Assembly (NCBI GenBank): GCA_035764725.1
Contig: DASTYT010000028.1
Location: forward strand, 1-55,804
Source: Candidatus Methylomirabilota bacterium
Lineage (GTDB): Bacteria > Methylomirabilota > Methylomirabilia > Rokubacteriales > CSP1-6
Reading direction: 5' to 3'
Length of the DNA: 55,804 nt
A program made the position numbers and the translations under genes. The notes beneath the pieces are model-generated. The model was not told where the DNA came from, made no database searches, and saw only the letters and a list, made by a program, of their open reading frames with translations. Below, piece by piece: positions 46,055-53,726 of this stretch; position 1 is the stretch's first letter, and each line of letters opens with the position of its first letter.

Positions 46055-46077
46055 GCGGCGCCGCGGAGCCTCCGTCG

Positions 46078-47427
46078 ATGATCCGTCCCATCATCGCCGT
46101 CGTGGGTCGGCCCAACGTGGGCAAGTCCACCCTCTTCAACCGGTTGGTCGGGCGCCGGTCGTCGATCGTGCGCGACGTGCCGGGCGTCACGCGTGACCGG
46201 CTCTACGGCACGATGGCGTTCGAGCGCTGGCAGGCGACGGTGGTGGACACGGGCGGCTTCGAGCCCGGCTCCACCGACGATCTCGTCGCGGCCATGCGCG
46301 CCCAGATCATGCAGGCGATCGAGGAAGCAGACCTCGTCGTGTTCACGGTGGACGCGCGCGAGGGCCTCACGCCGGTGGACGAGGACATCGCACGCATTCT
46401 CCGACGCAGCGGGCGGCCCATCGTGGTGGCGGCGAACAAGGTCGACGGCGACGCCCAGGACGCCATGCTCGGGGAGGTGCACCGGCTCGGCTTCCCGGAC
46501 GTGCTGCCAGTCTCGGCCGAGCACGGGCGCGGCGTGGCCGAGCTGCTCGAGGCGATCCGCGCCGCCGCGCCGCCGCCGGTGGCGGAGGCGCGGTCGGAGG
46601 GGCCGCGCGTGGCCATCGTCGGCCGGCCCAACGTGGGCAAGTCCTCGCTGGTCAACGCGGTGCTCGGGCAGCCCCGCGTGCTCGTGCACTCGGCGCCCGG
46701 CACCACCCGCGACAGCGTGGACACGCCGCTCACGTTCCGTGGCCGTCCCTATGTCCTCGTCGACACGGCGGGCATCCGTCGCAAGGGCAAGGTGTCCGAG
46801 GCGCTCGAGAAGCTCTCGGTGGTGATGGCTCTCAAGAGCCTCGAGCGCTGTCAGGTGGCCATTCTCCTGCTCGACGCCTCCGAGGGCGTGACCGCGCAGG
46901 ACGCGCACATCGCGGGCTACGCGCACGACGCGGGACGCGCCGTCGTCGTGGCGGTGAACAAGTGGGACCTCGTCCCGCCGAACATGGTCACGCGCGCCGA
47001 CGTCACGGGACAGATTCACGACCGGCTGCCGTTCCTGGACTATGCGCCGATCTGCTTCACCTCCGCCGTCAAGGCCAGCGGGCTCGGCGATCTCTTCGAT
47101 ACCGTGGACCGCGTCGCGGCGGAGGCGCAGCGCCGCGTGCAGCCGGGCGAGCTGCTCACGCTGTTTCGCGCCGCGCTCGAGCGGCGGCCCATGTCGTGGG
47201 GCGGCGCGCCCCTGCGCATCCAGTCCGCGCAGCAGGTCTCAGTATCGCCGCCCACGTTCGCGCTGCGCGTGAACCTGCCCGACAAGATCCACTTCTCGTA
47301 CGAGCGCTATCTCGTGAACTCACTCCGCCACGCGCACCCCTTCGCGGGCTCGCCGATCCGGCTCCTGTTCCGGCGGAGCGTGGGCCGGCGGGGCGCCGGC
47401 CCACGGGCGGGGCGAGTCCGCCGCTAA
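46078..47427 (+). CDS. der: Der (EngA), tandem GTPase for 50S assembly
   Basis: 449 residues with two G domains and a KH-like C-domain. The P-loops are GRPNVGKS at 10-17 and 182-189, and each half has its DxxG (VDTGGFE, VDTAGIRRKG) and NKxD (NKVD, NKWD) motifs. It helps large-subunit assembly. The last 20 residues are Arg-Gly-rich and coincide with a perfect 12-bp inverted repeat in the DNA. ATG begins MIRPIIAVVGRPNVG, the normal start. Confidence 0.96.
   Translation: MIRPIIAVVGRPNVGKSTLFNRLVGRRSSIVRDVPGVTRDRLYGTMAFERWQATVVDTGGFEPGSTDDLVAAMRAQIMQAIEEADLVVFTVDAREGLTPVDEDIARILRRSGRPIVVAANKVDGDAQDAMLGEVHRLGFPDVLPVSAEHGRGVAELLEAIRAAAPPPVAEARSEGPRVAIVGRPNVGKSSLVNAVLGQPRVLVHSAPGTTRDSVDTPLTFRGRPYVLVDTAGIRRKGKVSEALEKLSVVMALKSLERCQVAILLLDASEGVTAQDAHIAGYAHDAGRAVVVAVNKWDLVPPNMVTRADVTGQIHDRLPFLDYAPICFTSAVKASGLGDLFDTVDRVAAEAQRRVQPGELLTLFRAALERRPMSWGGAPLRIQSAQQVSVSPPTFALRVNLPDKIHFSYERYLVNSLRHAHPFAGSPIRLLFRRSVGRRGAGPRAGRVRR
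47379..47405 (+). repeat. perfect 12-bp inverted repeat inside the end of der
   Basis: CGTGGGCCGGCG, a three-base GGG loop, then CGCCGGCCCACG: every position pairs. It ends 22 bases before the der stop and has no T-run. It could be a strong transcript-stabilising or terminator-like hairpin for der. Confidence 0.75.
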
Positions 47428-47441
47428 ACCCTCGAATTTGC

Positions 47442-47469
47442 TTGGCCCTGGGACCGGCTGTGCTAAGAT
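47442..47469 (+). promoter_or_regulatory. sigma-70-type promoter for the SPOR gene
   Basis: TTGGCC (47442-47447), 16 bases, then TAAGAT (47464-47469) with an extended TGC. It is 34 bases before the ATG at 47503. A TTGACA at 47480 is in the leader, but no -10 follows it. Confidence 0.55.
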
Positions 47470-47502
47470 GGCGCAGCCGTTGACAAATTCTTTGCTGAGG
47501 GT

Positions 47503-48447
47503 ATGCCCAGGGTGAGCCCGGACCGGGACGACGAGTACCTGGAGGACGACGCGGAAGACCGCAGGGGGAAACCGGTGGTGCTCGCGGCGGGCTGGCTGCG
47601 CGCACTCCTGGTGCTGAGCGCGCTGGCCGTCGTGCTCGTCATCACGGTGCCCTACATCCTCCAATGGCTCTCCGGCCCCACGCCGCCCAGCTCTCGGCCC
47701 GCACTGACCGAGCCCGCCCGGACCGAGCCCGCCAAGGTCGAGACCTCGGTGGCGCCACCGGCGCCCGCCCCCGCCCCGCCGGTTGCCGCCGTGACGCCGG
47801 AGGCGCCCGCGAAGACCGAAGTGCCCGCGGCGAAGCCGGAGCTGCCGAGCAAACCCGAGCCCGCGGTCAAGAGCGAGCCGGCGAGTAAAGCCGAGCCGGC
47901 ACCCATGCCGAGCGCCAAGCCGCAACCGAAGGCCGCGGCGGGGACCGCCAAGTCGACGCTGACCCCGACAACGGCTGGCGGCGACTACTGGGTGCAGGTA
48001 GGGCTCTTCGCCAATGGCGACAACGCCGAGCGCCTGGCCAAGGAGCTGCGCGACGAGCGCTTCTCGGTGGAAGTCGCGCCGACGACGAAGGGCGCCGCGA
48101 GCGGGCCCGCGCCCGCGAAGCAGCATGAGGTGGTGGTGAGCGGCGCCACGGTGGAGACGGTGGCCGCCGCGCTCAAGGGGGGTGGCACCGCGGAGGCCGC
48201 TGGTGACGTCGTGGTGGTGCGGCCCGCCATGGATCTCAAGGACGCGGTGGCCCTGTCGCGTCGGCTCGCCGGCGAGGGGCTCGAGGTGCGCATCCGCCGG
48301 GTCGCCGGGGCGCCCACCGGTGACGGCACGACAGTCTACCTCGTGCGCGTGGGCGGCTACCCGACGCGCGAGGCGGCCGCTGCGGGCAGGCGCGAGCTGG
48401 CCGCCAAGGGCGTGGGCGGCTTCGTCACGCAGGGGCCGGCGAAGTGA
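47503..48447 (+). CDS. SPOR-domain membrane protein
   Basis: 314 residues. A short acidic cytoplasmic head (DDEYLEDDAEDRR) and one membrane helix (about 32-54) lead to a long Pro-Ala-Lys-Glu linker (about 58-150) that would cross the cell wall, followed by SPOR-type folds. The first begins YWVQVGLFANGDNAERLAKEL (about 163); the last includes VYLVRVGGYPTREAA (about 278). SPOR domains bind glycan strands stripped of peptides at the septum. Related to FtsN/DedD in layout only. The end overlaps cutA by 4 bases. Confidence 0.85.
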   Translation: MPRVSPDRDDEYLEDDAEDRRGKPVVLAAGWLRALLVLSALAVVLVITVPYILQWLSGPTPPSSRPALTEPARTEPAKVETSVAPPAPAPAPPVAAVTPEAPAKTEVPAAKPELPSKPEPAVKSEPASKAEPAPMPSAKPQPKAAAGTAKSTLTPTTAGGDYWVQVGLFANGDNAERLAKELRDERFSVEVAPTTKGAASGPAPAKQHEVVVSGATVETVAAALKGGGTAEAAGDVVVVRPAMDLKDAVALSRRLAGEGLEVRIRRVAGAPTGDGTTVYLVRVGGYPTREAAAAGRRELAAKGVGGFVTQGPAK

Positions 48448-48773
48448 GCGGCGCGCGCGTCGTACTCGTCACCGCGCCCTCGCCGGACGTCGGCACCGCC
48501 CTGGGTCGCGCCCTCGTGGACGAGCGCCTCGCCGCCTGCGTCAACGTCATCCCGGGCCTCACGTCCATCTATCGCTGGCAGGGGCAGCGGGAAGAGGCCT
48601 CGGAGTGCCTGCTCGTGATCAAGACCGACGAGACCCGCTATGCCGAGCTGGAGCGACGGGTGCTCGAGCTGCATCCCTACACGATTCCGGAGGTGCTCGC
48701 GCTGCCGGTCGAGCGGGGCGCGCCCGCCTATGTGGAATGGCTGAGAGAGTCGGTGGCGATCGAGAGGAGGTGA
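48444..48773 (+). CDS. cutA: CutA divalent cation tolerance protein
   Basis: 109 residues of the trimeric PII-like CutA1 fold: VVLVTAPSPDVGTALGRALVDERLAACVN (N-terminal ferredoxin-like strand and helix), SIYRWQG, and LHPYTIPEVLALPV near the end. The conserved Cys-Val-Asn and Tyr-Arg-Trp positions are intact. It is linked to copper tolerance in E. coli, but its biochemical role is unsettled. GTGA start in the SPOR stop; its stop overlaps the ihfA gene or its ribosome site. Confidence 0.92.
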   Translation: MSGARVVLVTAPSPDVGTALGRALVDERLAACVNVIPGLTSIYRWQGQREEASECLLVIKTDETRYAELERRVLELHPYTIPEVLALPVERGAPAYVEWLRESVAIERR

Positions 48774-49051
48774 CGACGCTGACCAAGAACGATCTGATCA
48801 ATGCGGTGGCCGCGCACGGGCTGTCGAAACGTCAATCGGCCTCGGTGGTCGAGTCGCTGTTCGACATCATCTTCAACTGCTTCGAGCGCGGTGAGGACGT
48901 CAAGATCGTCGGCTTCGGGCATTTCCGGATCCGCCGGAAGGCCTCCCGCCGCGGACGCAACCCGCAGACGGGCGACAGCATCGAGATCACCGCGCGCAAG
49001 GTGCTCACGTTCAAGCCGAGCAAGGGGCTCAAGCTGCGGCTCAACCAGTAG
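48770..49051 (+). CDS. ihfA: Integration host factor alpha-type subunit
   Basis: About 90-93 residues of the HU/IHF family with the IhfA-type end ITARKVLTFKPSKGLKLRLN and the arm GFGHFRIRRKASRRGRNPQTGDSIEI. It pairs with the IhfB-type subunit at 36734. The start is unusual. GTG 48770 overlaps its own AGGAGG, while CTG 48779 lies 8 bases after AGGAGG (48765-48770) and would give MTKNDLINAV, the exact family opening. No ATG exists in the right place. The MerR gene follows in 14 bases. Confidence 0.9.
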   Translation: MTTLTKNDLINAVAAHGLSKRQSASVVESLFDIIFNCFERGEDVKIVGFGHFRIRRKASRRGRNPQTGDSIEITARKVLTFKPSKGLKLRLNQ

Positions 49052-49065
49052 CCCCCGGGGGACGC

Positions 49066-49428
49066 GTGACACAGACGATCCCAGACAAGCTCTACTATCG
49101 GATCGGCGAGGTGGAGTCGATCACGGAGGTCCCGGCCTATGTGTTGCGGTACTGGGAGTCGGAGTTCAAGCTGCTGCGTCCGAAGAAAAACCCGGCGGGG
49201 CAGCGGCTGTACCGCAGGCGCGATCTCGACCTGGTGCTTCGAATCAAGCACCTGCTCTACACCGAACGCCTGACCCTCGAGGGCGCCAAGAAGCGGCTCC
49301 TCGCGGAAGCGCGAGGCACGCATCAGATGGATCTCGGCCTCAAGGGCATGACCATGGAAGACACGCTCCGCCGCACCCGGGACCGCCTCCGCGCGCTCCG
49401 GGACCGGCTCGCACCCGAGCGAAAGTGA
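49066..49428 (+). CDS. MerR-family transcriptional regulator
   Basis: 120 residues. The N-terminal MerR helix-turn-helix runs YYRIGEVESITEVPAYVLRYWESEF, followed by the wing (PKKNPAGQRLYRRRDLDLV), a helical stretch (IKHLLYTERLTLEGAKKRLL) and a short coiled-coil tail. No metal-binding cysteines or ligand domain are seen. Such short MerR proteins next to ihfA are common in deltaproteobacteria-like genomes; the target genes are unknown. GTG start 14 bases after ihfA, with GGGGGA upstream. Confidence 0.9.
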   Translation: MTQTIPDKLYYRIGEVESITEVPAYVLRYWESEFKLLRPKKNPAGQRLYRRRDLDLVLRIKHLLYTERLTLEGAKKRLLAEARGTHQMDLGLKGMTMEDTLRRTRDRLRALRDRLAPERK

Positions 49429-49437
49429 CCGTCAGCC

Positions 49438-49466
49438 TTGAGTTCTTCGTCGTCTCTCCGTACAAT
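49438..49466 (+). promoter_or_regulatory. sigma-70-type promoter for tRNA-Pro(GGG)
   Basis: TTGAGT (49438-49443), 17 bases, TACAAT (49461-49466): optimal spacing with 4/6 and 5/6 matches. It is 11 bases before the tRNA. No terminator is visible before surE, so it may also drive surE-pcm and the second tRNA-Pro. Confidence 0.75.
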
Positions 49467-49477
49467 GCGACGTGGGT

Positions 49478-49554
<77 letters not shown>

Positions 49555-49569
49555 TTTTCAGGGATATCC

Positions 49570-50340
49570 ATGGCGGGCGTGATCCTCGTCACCAATGACG
49601 ATGGAATACACGCTCCGGGGCTCGCCGCCCTCGCGGCGGCGCTGGAGCCCCTCGGCGAAGTGTACGTGGTCGCGCCCGATCGCGAGCAGAGCGCGGTGGG
49701 GCACGCGCTCACGCTCCATCGGCCGCTCCGGGTGGAGCAGCTCGGCGAGCGGCGCTACGCGGTGAATGGCACGCCCTCCGACTGCGTGAACCTCGGGGTG
49801 CTCGGACTCCTGCCCGAGCGGCCCGTGCTCGTGGCGTCGGGCGTCAATCACGGCTCGAACCTCGGCGACGACGTCACGTACTCGGGGACGGTGTCGGCGG
49901 CGATGGAGGGAAGGCTGCTCGGGGTGCCCGCGATGGCGGTGTCACAGGCGGAGCCGGAGAAGGGACGGTTCGACGCGGCGGGCGAGGTGGCCCGCGCGGT
50001 GGCGACGCGACTCCTCGTGGAGGGACTGCCGCGCCAGACGCTGCTCAACGTGAACGTCCCGCCGGGCAAGCCCGCGGGCATTCGCCTCACGCGGCTCGGT
50101 CATCGCGTCTATAGCGCGAAGGCCATCCGCGAGGTGGATCCGCGCGGCCGGCCGTACTACTGGATCGGCATGGGCGCGCCCGAGTGGGCGGAGGACGAGG
50201 GCACGGACATCGCGGCGGTGCAGGCGGGATGGGCGGCGGTGACGCCGCTGCATCTGGACCTCACGCATCACGGCGCCTTGCGGAGCATGGGAAGCTGGGA
50301 GTCGAGCCTGAACGCGCTGCTGCGGAGGAAGAAGAAGTGA
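49570..50340 (+). CDS. surE: SurE, 5'/3'-nucleotidase
   Basis: 256 residues. The metal site is TNDDG with Asp10 and Asp11, then Ser41 in DREQSAVG and the conserved SGVNHGSNLGDDVTYSGTV loop. It removes phosphate from nucleoside monophosphates and is linked to stationary-phase survival with pcm. The ATG has a modest AGGGAT site. pcm starts in its stop codon (GTGA). This order and the downstream nlpD- and rpoS-like genes match the classic survival cluster. Confidence 0.95.
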   Translation: MAGVILVTNDDGIHAPGLAALAAALEPLGEVYVVAPDREQSAVGHALTLHRPLRVEQLGERRYAVNGTPSDCVNLGVLGLLPERPVLVASGVNHGSNLGDDVTYSGTVSAAMEGRLLGVPAMAVSQAEPEKGRFDAAGEVARAVATRLLVEGLPRQTLLNVNVPPGKPAGIRLTRLGHRVYSAKAIREVDPRGRPYYWIGMGAPEWAEDEGTDIAAVQAGWAAVTPLHLDLTHHGALRSMGSWESSLNALLRRKKK

Positions 50341-51008
50341 TCTGGCGCTCGGCGCCCGAGGCGCATGATCGGACCGCGGCCGCCCGCGAGCGCATGGTCG
50401 CGGAGCAGGTGGCCGGACGCGGCGTGGTGGATCCGCGCGTGTTGGACGCCATGCGGCAGATCCCGCGGCACCGCTTCGTCGAGGAGGCGCTGCGGGAGCG
50501 CGCGTACGGCGACTACCCGCTCCCGATCGGGGAAGGGCAGACGATCTCGCAGCCCTTCATGGTCGGCCGGATGACGGAGCTGCTGCGCCTCACCGGCCGC
50601 GAGAAGGTGCTCGAGATCGGGACGGGCTCCGGCTATCAGGCGGCGGTGCTCTCGCGGTGTGCGGCGCGCGTGTGCACGGTGGAGCGACTCCCGCGCATCG
50701 CCGCGCGGGCGCGCCAGCTCCTCGAGGAGCTGGGCTACGCCAATGTGTGGGTGCGGACGGCCAACGGCACGTTCGGCTGGCCCGACGAGGCGCCGTTCGA
50801 TAGGATACTGGTGGCGGCGGGGGGGCCCTCCGTGCCGCCGCCGCTGTTCGAGCAGCTGATCGAGGGCGGGCTGATGATCATGCCGGTGGGCGGAGCCGAC
50901 GGCCAGAAGCTCCAGCTCATCGAGAAGGTACGCGGCGAGATGCGCATCACCGAGGACTCGGGATGCGTCTTCGTGCCGCTGATCGGAAAGCACGCGTGGC
51001 AAGGATGA
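50337..51008 (+). CDS. pcm: Pcm, protein-L-isoaspartate O-methyltransferase
   Basis: 223 residues. The SAM-binding motif I is VLEIGTGSGYQAAVL (about 96-110). The family region RHRFVEEALRERAYGDYPLPIGEGQTISQPF lies ahead of it, and the post-motif stretch DRILVAAGGPSVPPPLFEQL follows. It repairs isoaspartyl residues in aged proteins. The GTG start overlaps the surE stop with GAGGAAGAAG upstream. Nineteen bases after its stop comes tRNA-Pro(CGG). Confidence 0.94.
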   Translation: MIWRSAPEAHDRTAAARERMVAEQVAGRGVVDPRVLDAMRQIPRHRFVEEALRERAYGDYPLPIGEGQTISQPFMVGRMTELLRLTGREKVLEIGTGSGYQAAVLSRCAARVCTVERLPRIAARARQLLEELGYANVWVRTANGTFGWPDEAPFDRILVAAGGPSVPPPLFEQLIEGGLMIMPVGGADGQKLQLIEKVRGEMRITEDSGCVFVPLIGKHAWQG

Positions 51009-51027
51009 GCGGGCCACGCGAGGACAA

Positions 51028-51104
51028 CGGGGCGTAGCGCAGCTTGGTAGCGCGCCTGCTTCGGGAGCAGGAGGTCGCTGGTTCAAATCCAGTCGCCCCG
51101 ACCA
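51028..51104 (+). tRNA. tRNA-Pro(CGG)
   Basis: A complete 77-base cloverleaf with acceptor CGGGGCG/CGCCCCG, anticodon stem CCTGC/GCAGG, loop TTCGGGA with anticodon CGG, T-loop TTCAAAT and an encoded CCA. It reads CCG. No promoter of its own is evident, so it may be cut from the surE-pcm transcript. Its 38 bases from the variable/T region through the downstream TTTTCA equal those of the first tRNA-Pro. Confidence 0.96.
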
Positions 51105-51171
51105 TTTTCACCTTCGGGGAGGTGTCCCGGCTTCCCCGCCACACGGCCGCCGCCGCGGCCGGGCCGCCGGC

Positions 51172-51474
51172 GTGAGCAGCCACCTCCGGACCGCCGCCGA
51201 GATCCTGGTGGACGGTCGCGTCCAGGGCGTCGGCTACCGTAACTACGTCGAGCGCAAGGCCTCCCAGCTCGGCCTCGCCGGCTATGTCATGAATCTCAAG
51301 GACGGCCGCGTGCGTGTCCGGGTCGAAGGCAACCGTGGGCTCATCGAGGAGCTGGCGCACGAGCTCGAGAAGGGGCCGCCGCTCTCGCGCGTGGAGCACG
51401 TCGCCGTCACCTGGCGGCCCGTCACCGGGCGCTTCCAGAGCTTCGGCATCCGCTACGCGGAGTTCGACCCGTGA
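51172..51474 (+). CDS. acyP: Acylphosphatase
   Basis: 100 residues. The active-site Arg23 lies in GRVQGVGYRNYV and Asn41 in GYVMNLKDGRV, matching the family pattern, and the fold ends GIRYAEFDP. It hydrolyses acyl phosphates. The GTG start is 67 bases after the tRNA; the stop overlaps the nlpD-like gene (GTGA). Its insertion between pcm and nlpD is not seen in E. coli. Confidence 0.93.
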   Translation: MSSHLRTAAEILVDGRVQGVGYRNYVERKASQLGLAGYVMNLKDGRVRVRVEGNRGLIEELAHELEKGPPLSRVEHVAVTWRPVTGRFQSFGIRYAEFDP

Positions 51475-52370
51475 CCCCGTGCCGTCGGGGCGCCCGCCGC
51501 GCGATCGGTCTGGGGCTATTGATTCCCGGCTTGCTCCTCGTCCCGCATGGGGCGCAGGCCGCCGACGCCCCCGCGAAGCCGGCCACCAAGCAGCCCGATC
51601 CCAAGACCGCCAAGATCGGCGCGCCCGCGTCGGCGGCGACCGATCCGTGTGTCTACATCGTCCGCAGCGGCGACTCGGTGAGCAAGATCGCCGCGCGTCA
51701 GCGGGTGCCGCGCCAGCGCATCATCGACGCCAATCAGCTCACGAAGCCCGAGGCCTTGCGCGTGGGCCGGCGCCTGATCATCCCCGGCTGCGACCCGACC
51801 CGGGCCCGCGCCGAGGCGGTGGCCACTAAGCCCCTGCTGCAGGCGGACGGCTCGGTGGTGGCGCTCGTGGGCCCGCGCCGCATTCCTACCCGGCTCTATC
51901 TCAATGTCCCCGAGCTCGGCGATCAAGGGGTGGAGTTCACCTGGCCGCTCCTGGGGCCCGTGATCTCGGCCATGGGCGCGCGGAAGCGGGTGTGGCACGC
52001 CGGTATCGACATCCAGGCCGATCTCGGGACCCCCGTCTATGCGGCGGCGCCCGGCGACGTATACTTCAGTGGGTCCGCCCCGGGGTATGGGCGGGTAGTC
52101 AAGATCGAGCATTCGAACGGATTCATGAGCATTTATGCTCACAACCTCGAGAATCTTGTGAATGCAGGGGACCGCGTGGAGGCCGGGGCCGTGATCGCCA
52201 CCGTGGGCAAGAACAAGGGCGCCGTCACCACCCACCTCCATTTCGAGATCCGGCGCGACGGAATGGCCTATAACCCGCTCGTCCTGCTCCCGCGGCGCGG
52301 CGTCGCCGTGGCGCACTCCGACGAGGAGATGACGCAGGCGGCGCCTTCCGAGGACGATGAAGACGAGTGA
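51471..52370 (+). CDS. nlpD: NlpD-like LysM/M23 peptidase
   Basis: 299 residues. A signal sequence (hydrophobic core IGLGLLIPGLLLVP, cut near AQA-AD at about 31) is followed by one LysM repeat (about 61-106, YIVRSGDSVSKIA) and an M23 domain from about 155. The zinc site looks complete: His176 and Asp180 in HAGIDI, His257 in HLHF, with His255 as catalytic histidine. NlpD itself is a degenerate amidase activator, so this copy may be an active endopeptidase. No lipobox cysteine is seen. The end is acidic. It overlaps the sigma gene by 14 bases. Confidence 0.88.
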   Translation: MTPCRRGARRAIGLGLLIPGLLLVPHGAQAADAPAKPATKQPDPKTAKIGAPASAATDPCVYIVRSGDSVSKIAARQRVPRQRIIDANQLTKPEALRVGRRLIIPGCDPTRARAEAVATKPLLQADGSVVALVGPRRIPTRLYLNVPELGDQGVEFTWPLLGPVISAMGARKRVWHAGIDIQADLGTPVYAAAPGDVYFSGSAPGYGRVVKIEHSNGFMSIYAHNLENLVNAGDRVEAGAVIATVGKNKGAVTTHLHFEIRRDGMAYNPLVLLPRRGVAVAHSDEEMTQAAPSEDDEDE

Positions 52371-53316
52371 GGCCGAGGAACCCGAGGAGCGCCTGGCCGA
52401 CGTCGAGTCCTCGCTGGAAGGCCTGCTCGCGGCGAGCGACGAAGCGCTCGCCGGACCCAAGGCGCCTCCCGAGACGGCAGAAAAGCAGCGCGCGCTGCTC
52501 GGCCTCTACCTCGATGAGATCCGGCGCATCAAGCTATTGGACGCCGCCGAGGAGCATGCCCTCGCCGTCCGTGTGCGGGCGGGGGACGCGGACGCTGAGC
52601 GCCGGCTCACCGAGGCCAATCTCCGCCTCGTGATCAGCCTGGCGCGGCGCTACGTCAACCGTGGGTTGTCTCTCCTCGATCTCATCGAGGAGGGCAACGT
52701 GGGACTGCTGCAGGCTGTCCGCAAGTTCGACCCGAACCGCGGGACGCGCTTCTCGACCTACGCCACGTGGTGGATTCGCCAGGCCATCGTGCGCGCGCTG
52801 GCCAATCAGGCCCGGCTCGTGCGCCTGCCCGTGCACGTGGAGATGCTGCTGGGCCAGTACGTGAGGGCCCAGCGCGACCTCACCCAGGAACTCAAGCGGC
52901 CGCCTAGCACGGCGGAAGTGGCGGCGCGGCTCGGCCGCCCCATCGAGCAGGTGGAAGACCTCGAGCATCTCCGTCAGCAGCGCACGCTCTCGCTGGACGC
53001 GCCCCTCGGCCCTGATGGGGGCGGCACCTTGCAGGACGTCATCCCGGATCCGGAGGGGCCGCCAGGGCAGGGGCTCGCCGCCGCCCTGCGCGGCCGCGGA
53101 GATCTGGCCGGGGTCCTCCACGACCTCTCGGACCAGGAGCGCAGCGTCATCACCCACCGCTTCGGGCTGGGCGGCGAGGAGCCGAAGACACTGGAAGCCA
53201 TCGGCAAGCAGATGGGCGTGACCCGTGAGCGCGTGCGGCAGATCGAAGCCGCGGCGCTCAAGCGCCTCGGCGCGCTACTCGCCGCCCGCGGCGTCGATCC
53301 CTCGGACCTTTTCTAA
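52357..53316 (+). CDS. rpoS: RpoS-like group 2 sigma-70 factor
   Basis: 319 residues with no region 1.1. Region 1.2 has LYLDEIRRIKLL, region 2 has NLRLVISLARRYVNRGLSLLDLI and YATWWIRQAIVRAL, region 3 is present, and region 4 ends in the helix-turn-helix TLEAIGKQMGVTRERVRQIE. This is the group 2 layout. The position directly after the nlpD-like gene (14-base overlap), downstream of surE and pcm, is the rpoS place in gammaproteobacteria, so it is probably the general stress sigma factor. A plain RpoD paralogue is the alternative. Confidence 0.85.
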   Translation: MKTSEAEEPEERLADVESSLEGLLAASDEALAGPKAPPETAEKQRALLGLYLDEIRRIKLLDAAEEHALAVRVRAGDADAERRLTEANLRLVISLARRYVNRGLSLLDLIEEGNVGLLQAVRKFDPNRGTRFSTYATWWIRQAIVRALANQARLVRLPVHVEMLLGQYVRAQRDLTQELKRPPSTAEVAARLGRPIEQVEDLEHLRQQRTLSLDAPLGPDGGGTLQDVIPDPEGPPGQGLAAALRGRGDLAGVLHDLSDQERSVITHRFGLGGEEPKTLEAIGKQMGVTRERVRQIEAAALKRLGALLAARGVDPSDLF

Positions 53317-53325
53317 GGGGAGACC

Positions 53326-53691
53326 ATGGTCAAGAAGAAGGTCGTGCCGTCGAAGCCGCTACCTCCGAAGCCGATGGCGTCGTCGAAGCCGCGGCCGGCC
53401 GGCCCCACGCGGATCGCGAAGAAGGGCGGGCCGGCGCCCAACGTCCTCTTCATCGTCGCCATGGATCAGCTCCGCGTCTACCATCACCTCGAGCAGGAGA
53501 TCGCCAAGCTCAAGAACGTGGAGCTGATCACGGACCGCCGCAAGAAGCCCCGCCGCCAGAAGGACGTGGCGGTGGCCGCCGAGCGGCGAAAGGAAGACCG
53601 GCGGAAGCGGCCCGACGTGGATCGCCAGCTCAAGCAGCTCGGCTGGTCCCTGGTGCGCACCGTGAAGATCCCGCCGCCACCCGCGCGCTGA
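53326..53691 (+). CDS. Small basic hypothetical protein
   Basis: 121 residues, not recognised. A Lys/Pro-rich tail (about 1-38, KPLPPKPMASSKP) leads to a hydrophobic strand (NVLFIVAMDQL), a helix (YHHLEQEIAKLKNVEL), a highly basic stretch (DRRKKPRRQ, then ERRKEDRRKRPDVDRQ) and a closing LGWSLVR. The charge pattern suggests nucleic-acid binding, but nothing proves it. AAGGGGAGA precedes the ATG, 9 bases after the sigma gene, so it may share its transcript. Confidence 0.7.
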   Translation: MVKKKVVPSKPLPPKPMASSKPRPAGPTRIAKKGGPAPNVLFIVAMDQLRVYHHLEQEIAKLKNVELITDRRKKPRRQKDVAVAAERRKEDRRKRPDVDRQLKQLGWSLVRTVKIPPPPAR

Positions 53692-53726
53692 CCGCTCCCG
53701 CCACATCCGACTGGGGAGGCTATGCC

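Noticed and set aside
47480..47503. Second promoter with TTGACA before the SPOR gene
   Set aside because: The -35 is perfect, but the -10 position falls on the start codon and does not match.
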